Of a stretch of 62,325 nt of DNA, positions 55,823 to 62,325 are shown piece by piece. Each line of letters opens with the position of its first letter. Positions within the stretch are counted from its first letter, which is position 1. Source of the stretch: Rhodospirillaceae bacterium (GTDB lineage: Bacteria > Pseudomonadota > Alphaproteobacteria > UBA6615). Both the position numbers and the translations under genes were made by a program. The notes beneath the pieces were generated by a model. That model was not told the origin of the DNA, made no database searches, and saw only the letters and a list, made by a program, of their open reading frames with translations. The stretch covers positions 1-62,325 of the forward strand of contig PBPM01000051.1 of NCBI GenBank assembly GCA_002724635.1. The letters run 5' to 3'.

Positions 55823-56242
55823 ATGTCGTCCAATATGCTTTCTCCGGATTACGAGCCGGCTGACAAAGAAGATTTCATGAATCCGATGATGCAGGAGTTT
55901 TTCCGGCAACGCCTTGTGGCCTGGAAGGAGGAGCTGCTGCGTGAGTCCGGAATGACGCTCCAGAACATGCAGACTACGAGTATGCAAGAGCCCGACGTGG
56001 CCGACCGTGCCTCGCTCGAGAGCGAGCGTGCACTCGAGCTGCGGACCCGCGACCGCGAGCGCAAGCTGATCTCCAAGATCGACGCTGCGCTGCGGCGGAT
56101 CGAGACGGGTGAGTACGGCTATTGCGAGGACACCGGCGAGCCGATCGGCGTGAAGCGCTTGATCGCGCGGCCAATCGCGACCTTGAGCATCGAGGCGCAG
56201 GAGCGTCACGAGCGCATGGAAAAGACCCACCGCGACGAATAG
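55823..56242 (+). CDS. dksA: RNA polymerase-binding transcription factor DksA
   Basis: 139 aa from the ATG at 55823. The coiled-coil arm (ERALELRTRDRERKLISKID) is followed by the globular part ETGEYGYCEDTGEPIGVKRL and ARPIATLSIEAQERHE. Only one of the four usual zinc cysteines remains (C-T-S-A pattern), as known for alphaproteobacterial DksA. Acts with ppGpp at RNA polymerase. Confidence 0.94.
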   Translation: MSSNMLSPDYEPADKEDFMNPMMQEFFRQRLVAWKEELLRESGMTLQNMQTTSMQEPDVADRASLESERALELRTRDRERKLISKIDAALRRIETGEYGYCEDTGEPIGVKRLIARPIATLSIEAQERHERMEKTHRDE

Positions 56243-56421
56243 CCGGCTTTGCGGAGTTCCGTCTCGCGACCAGCCGTTTGACCCATCTGAAAGCCGCCTC
56301 ACGCACAGACATTCCGCTGCGGATGGTTCTTGTGCGCGGGCCTTCAAAACCTGCTAGCGTTTGGATAAGCGTGCTCATCCAGAGGTGTGCGTGACGAATG
56401 ATGCAGGCGGGAGAAGGTGCG

Positions 56422-57450
56422 ATGCGTGCGATGGTCGTCAAAAAGTGGGGTGAGCCCTTTGCCCTCGAGGAGCGCCCGGATCCCGATCCGGGACCGGGCG
56501 AAGCGGTGCTTAAGGTCCGCGCGGCGGGTGTCGGCCTGACCCTTGTAACGATGCGCACTGGCGTATTCGGCGGCGAAGCGCCGAGGGTCATGGGCCATGA
56601 ACTTGGTGGCGACATCGTCGCGGTCGGTGAAGGTGTCACCAACGTCAAGCCGGGGGACCGCTGTGCGGTCTATTTCTATCTGAATTGCGGCCATTGCCGC
56701 TGGTGTCATGGCGGCAGGGAGACCCTGTGCGAGAACCACGGCGGTTATGTTGGAGTGCACGTAGATGGTGGCTACGCCGACTATGTAGTCCTACCGGCCG
56801 GCAATTTCCTGCCGATCCCCGATGCGCTCGACTATGAGAGCGCGGCAATCGCAGCCGATGCCGTAAACACCAACTGGCACTGCATGCGAGAGCGTGCACA
56901 GATCACGCCGCATGACGACGTACTTCTGATCGGTGCCGGTGGCGGCGTCGGCGTCCATGGCATCCAAGTCGCCAAGGCGTTCGGTGCCCGTGTGATTGCC
57001 GCCGATATCTCGGACGAGAAGCTTGACTATGCGAAACAGTGGGGAGCGGACGAGGTAATCAATGTTCGCGCGGTGGACGATATTGCCGAAGCGGCCCGGA
57101 AATTGACCGATGGCAAGGGCGTTGAGGCGTCCGTTGATTATGTCGGCGCGCCCGAGACGTTCGGCGCTGCAATAACCGCGCTGACTAAGGCAGGTTGTGC
57201 GGTGGTGATCGGCGCGAAGCCGGGCAATGTTGAGGTCAACCCGATCGATTTGCTAATCGGCGAGAAGATTGTGACCGGCTCGCGGCACTCCACGCGCACC
57301 GAACTCATGGAGACCATGGAGATGATGGCAAAGGGTGCGATCAGATCCGCGATCGGCAAGCGGGTGCATTTTACCGAAGTTGAGACCCTGTTCGAAGATC
57401 TCCAGGCCGAGACGCTACTCGGGCGCGGCGGGCTCACCTACGACGACTAG
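56422..57450 (+). CDS. Zinc-dependent alcohol dehydrogenase-like protein
   Basis: 342 aa from the ATG at 56422 (GGAG, AAGG before it). MDR fold with structural-zinc cysteines in NCGHCRWCHGGRETLC, MGHELGGDI and the Rossmann LLIGAGGGVGVHGIQ. The usual catalytic cysteine near residue 40 is absent. Followed by an acyl-CoA dehydrogenase gene 30 bp on, so the two probably work in one catabolic route. Confidence 0.88.
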   Translation: MRAMVVKKWGEPFALEERPDPDPGPGEAVLKVRAAGVGLTLVTMRTGVFGGEAPRVMGHELGGDIVAVGEGVTNVKPGDRCAVYFYLNCGHCRWCHGGRETLCENHGGYVGVHVDGGYADYVVLPAGNFLPIPDALDYESAAIAADAVNTNWHCMRERAQITPHDDVLLIGAGGGVGVHGIQVAKAFGARVIAADISDEKLDYAKQWGADEVINVRAVDDIAEAARKLTDGKGVEASVDYVGAPETFGAAITALTKAGCAVVIGAKPGNVEVNPIDLLIGEKIVTGSRHSTRTELMETMEMMAKGAIRSAIGKRVHFTEVETLFEDLQAETLLGRGGLTYDD

Positions 57451-57480
57451 CCAACGGGAAAAAGAAGAGGGAAGAAACAG

Positions 57481-58725
57481 ATGGTCGAATTTGCCCTGAC
57501 TAAACGCCAGATCGCGCTCCGCGATAAGGCCCGAAAATTCGCGATCGAGGAGATCATCCCCGTCGCTGAGGCGGGCGATCGGGAGCCGGACCCGGCCAAG
57601 TCCTTCAACTGGGAAATCATTCGCAAGGCCGACAAGCTGGGCCTGCGTACCCTTTCGGTGCCCAAGGAGTTTGGTGGCGGCGGTGCCGATGTGATGACGC
57701 TGTCTATGATCGGCGAGAATTTGGCCTATGGTGATCTCGGCATTGCGGTGGCGTTCGATCAGACTTGGAAGATCATGACCATGATCAGCCACTTGACGAC
57801 AGCGCGGCAGCGCAAGAAGTGGTTGCCGCGGGTCATGGATGATCCGACCTGCCTGCTCGCGGCGGCCGCGACGGAACCCCTGTCGGGTAGCGATTCGATC
57901 CTGCCCTACAACAAGCCCGACGGCGGCGCGCGCATGATCGCCAAGAAGCGCGGCGACAAGTGGATACTCAATGGCGAGAAGCGATACATCTCGAACGGCG
58001 GGCTTGCGGACGTGATCTACGTGATGGCGCGCACTGACATGCGCAAGCCGCCGCTCAAGAGCATGACTGGCTTCCTGCTGACATCGGACACGCCAGGATA
58101 CTCGGTCACCGAGATCTGGGACAAGCTCGGCCAGCGCAATGTCGCCAACGGCACGATGATCTTCGACGATGTCGAGATTCCGCAGGCTGATGTCCTAGGC
58201 ACCCCCAACGGGGCGCTCGGGGAGTTGGGTGCTTTGCTGACGCGTTTCGGGTCCAATATTCAGGCGGGGGCCACGGTGCTTGGCGTCGCACAGCGCGCCT
58301 TTGACGTCACCCTCCAGTATGCCCGCCAGCGCGTGCAGGGGGGCAAGCCTATTATCGAGCACCAAATTCAGGCCCAACGCCTAGCGCGCATGCGAATGCT
58401 GATCGAATCTGCGCGCTTCTATCTCTGGTACTCGGGCTGGACCGCGGGTGAGGGCAACCCAGACGCGGTCGCAGCCTCGCTTTGCAAGGTCAACGCCTCG
58501 GAAAACTCGTTGAAGGTCCTGATGGAGGCCTTCGAATTGTGGGCCGCCACGGGCTACATGAAGAAGAACCCGATCGAGAAATTGTTGCGTGACGGCTTGA
58601 GCTTCGTGCATTCCGATGGCACCAACGACGTGCTCCTACTCAAGGCGTCAAACCTGCTCGGCGAGATCAAGCGAGGCGATCCCCGTTACAGCCGGCGCGT
58701 GGAGCTTGCTGCGAAGGGCCGTTAG
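57481..58725 (+). CDS. Acyl-CoA dehydrogenase
   Basis: 414 aa FAD enzyme that forms a double bond next to the thioester. FELTKRQ-type N-terminus (MVEFALTKRQIALRDKAR), LLAAAATEPLSGSD for FAD binding and GEKRYISNGGLADV follow; the C-terminal helical part has QLEAATGYMKKNPI-like helices near KLLRDGLSFVHSDGTNDVLL. Catalytic Glu not fixed. Operon with the alcohol dehydrogenase and cupin. Confidence 0.9.
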   Translation: MVEFALTKRQIALRDKARKFAIEEIIPVAEAGDREPDPAKSFNWEIIRKADKLGLRTLSVPKEFGGGGADVMTLSMIGENLAYGDLGIAVAFDQTWKIMTMISHLTTARQRKKWLPRVMDDPTCLLAAAATEPLSGSDSILPYNKPDGGARMIAKKRGDKWILNGEKRYISNGGLADVIYVMARTDMRKPPLKSMTGFLLTSDTPGYSVTEIWDKLGQRNVANGTMIFDDVEIPQADVLGTPNGALGELGALLTRFGSNIQAGATVLGVAQRAFDVTLQYARQRVQGGKPIIEHQIQAQRLARMRMLIESARFYLWYSGWTAGEGNPDAVAASLCKVNASENSLKVLMEAFELWAATGYMKKNPIEKLLRDGLSFVHSDGTNDVLLLKASNLLGEIKRGDPRYSRRVELAAKGR

Positions 58726-58759
58726 CGGTAGGGCGCGAATGAAACAGAGAAGAACGGAA

Positions 58760-59305
58760 ATGGACGTACCGGTCGTAACCCGCGAGCGGATGCTGGCGGA
58801 GAATGTGTCGCGGGCATCCGAGATGAGGGGGTCCTCTCTGGCGTTCCTCGACATGCGCATGCCGGCTCATGAGCGTGAGAACATCAACATTATCGGGCTG
58901 AACGTAACCGAGAATCTAGCTGATCCGGCGCTCGCTCCGATTATCAAGGCGCCGGCCCACGGCTTCAGCATCGGCTATATCCGTGCCAAGGATGGCCGCG
59001 GCGCCGCGCTTCACGCCCACGAGACGGAGGAGGTCTTTGTTCCGATCCGCGGAAAGTGGGAGATTTACTGGTTGGCTGGGGAAGAGGAAGAGGCGGTGAC
59101 CCTCGATGTCGGCGATGTCGTCAATGTTCCAATTGGCATCTACCGGGGTTTTCGCTGCGCATGCGACGATCCCGACGCGTTGTTGTTCGCGGTGGTCGGC
59201 GGCCCCGATCCCGGCAAGCCGACCTGGCACCCCTCGGTCCTTGAGGCCGCGCGCGCGACCGGCCTCTCGGTCGACGACGAGGGGAACCTGCGCGAAGACG
59301 CATAG
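58760..59305 (+). CDS. Cupin-domain protein
   Basis: 181 aa from the ATG at 58760, chosen to match its paralogue at 48153 (an ATG at 58739 is also in frame). Metal motif ALHAHETEEVFVPIRGKW and VVNVPIGIYRGFR, ending HPSVLEAARATGLSVDDEGN. It closes the operon with alcohol dehydrogenase and acyl-CoA dehydrogenase, which suggests a role in the same pathway. Confidence 0.86.
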   Translation: MDVPVVTRERMLAENVSRASEMRGSSLAFLDMRMPAHERENINIIGLNVTENLADPALAPIIKAPAHGFSIGYIRAKDGRGAALHAHETEEVFVPIRGKWEIYWLAGEEEEAVTLDVGDVVNVPIGIYRGFRCACDDPDALLFAVVGGPDPGKPTWHPSVLEAARATGLSVDDEGNLREDA

Positions 59306-59311
59306 ACCCGC

Positions 59312-60163
59312 TTAGGCACGTGCCGACAGCAAGGTCGGTAGCAGGGCATTGAATGCGTCGGCGGCCTCATATTGGACCCAGTGGCCCGTATCCGCGAAAA
59401 CGCGGAACGGTGCGTCAGGCTGGATTTCCGAGGCCGCGGCGCGCACCGCGTCCAGATCGGGGTCGAGCGTCACGTCGCCGTCGCCGTAGACGAATCCGAG
59501 GGGACAGGTAAGCCCGCGCATGCTGTCGGCCGCGATTGTACGGCGTGCGATGCCGCGCGAACGCAGGCGATTCTTCGCCATGTTCGCCATATGCAGGGTC
59601 ATGGCGAGTTCGTCGACCGCACCGGGGTCGTGCACCATCAACTTCTCAAGGTTTCGGCGATAGATCGGCGCGGCATCTTCGGGTGCAAAGCCCGCCGGCA
59701 CGGGCTGCAGGGCGTTCGCCGGGCCGGTGGTGGTCAAGCCTAGGATCGGCGTGCCGACAATGGTCACGCTGCGCGCGCGGAGCATCTGCGCGCGGGCGAT
59801 GGGCCCAGCCAGCAACCCGCCGAACGAAAATCCCACCAGGTCGAAGGGGGCGTCATCGGGGATGATCCGATCTAGACCGTCCGATAGGATTTTTGCTAGG
59901 CACTCGGCATCTGGGGTGCCCGGCGGGTCATCGGAATCGCCACAGCCCGGCAGGTCTGGGGCGAAGACATGGTGGTCCGCCGCTAGGGCGTTGATGTTTC
60001 GCACCCAGTGGTTCCACGCACCGAAGCCCCCATGCAACAGGACTATGGCGGATGCATCGGGATTCCCCCAGGCCCGCCATATCATCTCGCCTTCGCCGCA
60101 CGGTGTGAGGTGCACGCGGGCTACGTCGCGTAGCTTGTCGAGAAACTCTTTTGTCGTATTCAT
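59312..60163 (-). CDS. Alpha/beta hydrolase
   Basis: 283 aa from the ATG at 60163. The oxyanion region is VLLHGGFGAWNHW, the nucleophile elbow GFSFGG, the acid in YGDGDVTLDPD and the base in DTGHWVQYE. Similar to the 2-hydroxymuconate semialdehyde hydrolase and haloperoxidase-like group. Substrate unknown. It is convergent with the cupin. Confidence 0.88.
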   Translation of the reverse strand: MNTTKEFLDKLRDVARVHLTPCGEGEMIWRAWGNPDASAIVLLHGGFGAWNHWVRNINALAADHHVFAPDLPGCGDSDDPPGTPDAECLAKILSDGLDRIIPDDAPFDLVGFSFGGLLAGPIARAQMLRARSVTIVGTPILGLTTTGPANALQPVPAGFAPEDAAPIYRRNLEKLMVHDPGAVDELAMTLHMANMAKNRLRSRGIARRTIAADSMRGLTCPLGFVYGDGDVTLDPDLDAVRAAASEIQPDAPFRVFADTGHWVQYEAADAFNALLPTLLSARA

Positions 60164-60589
60164 CTGCAAAGGATACCGGAAGGTCACTGCGGCTGCTAAG
60201 TCGTTTGCCTCGCCGGCAAGAAGAAGGGGCCCGCTCCTGCCCGGAACCGACCCTTTCGCTTGCGTCTCCTGGGTGCCTGTCTCGGAGCGGTATACCTAGC
60301 CAGTTTTCCGTTACTAAGGATGCCGCCTAGAACAAGAAAAGGTCTACGAATTTCGGTCATTTCGGCGGGCGCAAGCGCACTAAAATGCGGGCGCCGGCTG
60401 GATGGTCGACAGCGACAAAGTCTCTAGGCTTTTGGCCCGAATGGGGGAAAATATAACAAATGTGCGGGCCCTTAGTTACATATTGAGACGGCATTCTGCA
60501 GTCCGCAAGGAAGGTCGCGGATTATTCTAAAGAGGCTGCTACGGAAATTTAAGGCTCAAAATTCTGGCGGCTCATTCGGCGCGCGGATC
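60164..60589 (-). other. Intergenic region without a recognised gene
   Basis: About 425 bases with lower GC than the neighbours and no frame with family motifs on either strand. It contains only short open frames. Could hold a remnant too degraded to identify. Confidence 0.4.
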
Positions 60590-60805
60590 TTACTTTTCGC
60601 CTGCGGTTATGCCCGGGACGTCGTCGATCACCTCGCCGGCCTTTTCCGCCTGGATCCGCTCATAAACCTCGTGTCGGTAGACGGAGACGTTCTCTGGGAA
60701 GGTCAGGCCGAGTTTTATCGATTTGCCGCGTACGTCGACGACGGTCACCTCGATGTTGTCGTTGATGATGATCGAGTCACCGATTTTACGCGTCAGATAA
60801 AGCAT
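60590..60805 (-). CDS. csrA: Carbon storage regulator
   Basis: 71 aa RNA-binding dimer, starting MLYLTRKIGDSIII, with VRGKSIKLGLTFPENVSVYR and the RNA-contacting Arg in VYRHEVYERI. CsrA blocks translation at GGA sites. In alphaproteobacteria it is usually near flagellar genes, none of which are visible in this window. Confidence 0.95.
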   Translation of the reverse strand: MLYLTRKIGDSIIINDNIEVTVVDVRGKSIKLGLTFPENVSVYRHEVYERIQAEKAGEVIDDVPGITAGEK

Positions 60806-60983
60806 GGCCCCATCGACGGCCCTTTGCGCCTAGTACTTTATTGTCGACGCGGGTTCGCCGCACCTCCCTGCGATTTGATAAAGCTTATACCGCTTTACCG
60901 TTTGTTAACAGTGCCCTGTGATAATGGACGGAATAGATAAAGTTATGGGAAAAATTAATTCTTTTGAGTCTTCGGGACTATCG

Positions 60984-61142
60984 ACCCTGATCAAGAATGT
61001 CCGCGACTAGAAGCCGGAGATGCCAGTAATATGCATCTCGGGCTAAGCGGTGGAGATCTGCCGATACCGCCTCGTTGAGGATAAGGACACCTACGTCCGA
61101 GCCAAGCTATTTCCGCTGATCCAGCTCGCGGGCAATGTGTAA
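60984..61142 (+). pseudogene. cckA: cckA remnant (receiver-domain C-terminus)
   Basis: One frame reads TLIKNVRD, then a stop (61008-61010), KPEMPVICISG, a stop (61044-61046), and AVEICRYRLVEDKDTYVRAK and LFPLIQLAGNV before TAA at 61140-61142. This is the receiver-domain end of CckA (relatives read VIxISGYAEDxFR...KPFSLKQLAGKV). Two internal nonsense codons show decay. The N-terminal sensor and kinase parts are absent. Confidence 0.72.
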
Positions 61143-61270
61143 AGAGTTGATGGAGCGGGCCTACGCCTGATAGACCGGCCGAATCAGCGGTCCGCGCTAT
61201 AATCCGTCGCCATGTTCGCTGGGTTCGAAAATTCTCACCGACAAGGCGGAAATCAGGACTTTCGAGATAA

Positions 61271-61285
61271 GAACAAAAAAAGAAC
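61271..61285 (+). promoter_or_regulatory. LexA (SOS) box of recA
   Basis: GAAC, seven A residues, GAAC: a perfect match to the alphaproteobacterial SOS box GAAC-N7-GAAC. It lies about 96 bases before the recA ATG and directly upstream of the promoter elements. A further GAAC follows at 61296. LexA repression and damage induction of recA follow from this. Confidence 0.85.
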
Positions 61286-61313
61286 TTTACAGAAAGAACA
61301 AAGCGCGTACATT
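61286..61313 (+). promoter_or_regulatory. Candidate recA promoter
   Basis: TTTACA (61286-61291) and TACATT (61308-61313) with a 16-base spacer, adjacent to the LexA box, so LexA binding would cover the -35 region. Pattern only. Confidence 0.45.
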
Positions 61314-61380
61314 GATGCTCTCCACCGTCGCCCTTTGGCATTCAGTCGGCCGCGGGGGCTAGAGAGAGAAGGAGCGATCA

Positions 61381-62325
61381 ATGAGCAGCACACAGCTTCG
61401 CGTTGTCGAGGACAGCATGAACACCGAAGACCGCAACAAGGCCCTGGACGCCGCGTTGAGCCAGATCGAGAAGGCCTATGGCAAGGGCTCAATTATGCGG
61501 CTCGGCGACGACAATGCCGTTGAAATTGCCTCTATTTCGACTGGCTCTCTAGGGCTCGACATCGCGCTCGGCATCGGCGGCCTGCCGCGCGGCCGGGTGG
61601 TTGAAATTTATGGTCCTGAGAGCTCGGGCAAGACTACGCTCGCCCTACATGTCATTGCGGAGGCCCAGAAGGCCGGGGGTACCTGTGCCTTCGTCGACGC
61701 CGAGCATGCGCTCGACCCGACCTATGCGCGCAAGCTCGGGGTCAACCTCGACGACCTCCTGATCTCCCAGCCGGACGCGGGCGAACAGGCGCTCGAGATC
61801 GCCGACACGCTGGTCCGTTCTGGCGCCATCGATGTGCTGGTGGTCGACAGCGTCGCGGCGCTGGTGCCGCGCGCCGAGCTCGAGGGCGACATGGGTGATT
61901 CCTTGCCCGGCCTGCATGCTCGGCTGATGAGCCAGGCGCTGCGTAAGCTTACTGGCTCGATCGCGCGTTCTGACACGACGGTCATCTTCATCAACCAGAT
62001 TCGTCACAAGATCGGCGTAATGTTCAGTAGCCCTGAGACTACAACGGGCGGCAATGCATTGAAATTCTACGCGTCAGTCCGTCTTGATATCCGACGCATC
62101 GGCTCGCTCAAGGATCGTGACGAAGTGGTCGGCAACCAGACCCGCGTGAAGGTGGTCAAGAACAAGCTGGCGCCACCGTTTAAGCTGGTCGAATTCGATA
62201 TCATGTATGGCGAGGGCGTCTCGAAGATGGGTGAATTGCTCGATCTGGGTGTGCAAGCGGGGGTCGTCGACAAATCTGGCGCATGGTTTTCCTATGGTGA
62301 CGAACGCGTTGGCCAAGGTCGGGAG
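61381..62325 (+). CDS. recA: Recombinase RecA, N-terminal part (window edge)
   Basis: The first 315 codons from the ATG at 61381 (AAGGAG site) without a stop before the window edge. RecA pairs DNA strands and triggers LexA cleavage. Walker A is GPESSGKTT, Walker [10 protein letters not shown], and [15 protein letters not shown] and [15 protein letters not shown] follow. Continues beyond 62325. Confidence 0.97.
   Translation, partial: MSSTQLRVVEDSMNTEDRNKALDAALSQIEKAYGKGSIMRLGDDNAVEIASISTGSLGLDIALGIGGLPRGRVVEIYGPESSGKTTLALHVIAEAQKAGGTCAFVDAEHALDPTYARKLGVNLDDLLISQPDAGEQALEIADTLVRSGAIDVLVVDSVAALVPRAELEGDMGDSLPGLHARLMSQALRKLTGSIARSDTTVIFINQIRHKIGVMFSSPETTTGGNALKFYASVRLDIRRIGSLKDRDEVVGNQTRVKVVKNKLAPPFKLVEFDIMYGEGVSKMGELLDLGVQAGVVDKSGAWFSYGDERVGQGRE

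Overview
The window looks like a chromosomal segment of a GC-rich alphaproteobacterium, probably free-living and aerobic, of Rhodospirillales-like affinity (inference). The evidence is a purC-purS-purQ-purL-bolA-grxD block, the F1-ATPase inhibitor zeta (DUF1476), a DUF1491 gene, a DksA of the one-cysteine type, map next to sfsA, remnants of CckA and ChpT, and a perfect GAAC-N7-GAAC alphaproteobacterial LexA box in front of recA.

Layout. 1-7 kb: a broken rarD end, grxD, bolA and the purine operon, with a TPR-sulfotransferase gene inside it between purS and purQ. 7-17 kb: accessory catabolic genes (short-chain dehydrogenases, quinone oxidoreductase, cupin, alpha/beta hydrolases, enoyl-CoA hydratase, carboxymuconolactone-decarboxylase-like proteins) that separate purC from the DUF1476/purB end of the purine region. 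17-22.5 kb: DUF1491, purB, a radC remnant, map, sfsA, a lipoprotein, a MoaB/CinA-like protein and tRNA-Leu(UAA). 22.5-40 kb: transporters (MFS, EamA, TSUP, AbrB), two amidases, aminotransferase, amidohydrolase, haloalkane dehalogenase and glyoxalase-type enzymes. 40-54.5 kb: nadK, then a molybdenum/tungsten island (moaA, tupABC, fdhD, mobA and a cytoplasmic NAD-linked formate dehydrogenase), in which metal uptake, cofactor synthesis, sulfur insertion and the consuming enzyme sit together. 54.5-62.3 kb: a chpT remnant, a glyoxalase-type protein, dksA, an alcohol dehydrogenase, acyl-CoA dehydrogenase, a cupin, csrA, a cckA remnant and the start of recA.

Two things stand out. First, the carboxymuconolactone-decarboxylase/AhpD-like gene at 11499-12179 is interrupted only by an in-frame TGA exactly at the second cysteine of its CxxC motif, followed by a hairpin with a GGUC loop at bacterial-SECIS distance. 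This is a strong selenoprotein candidate (C-x-x-U), beside two cysteine-containing paralogues. Second, the spaces between intact genes hold many decayed genes (rarD, a quinone oxidoreductase, a VOC protein, radC, an aspartoacylase-like gene, a GNAT, chpT, cckA). Several keep both ends but have lost the middle. Remnants of both CckA and ChpT suggest that this lineage may have lost the CckA-ChpT-CtrA phosphorelay.

All homology statements rest on recognising motifs by eye; no database search was run.
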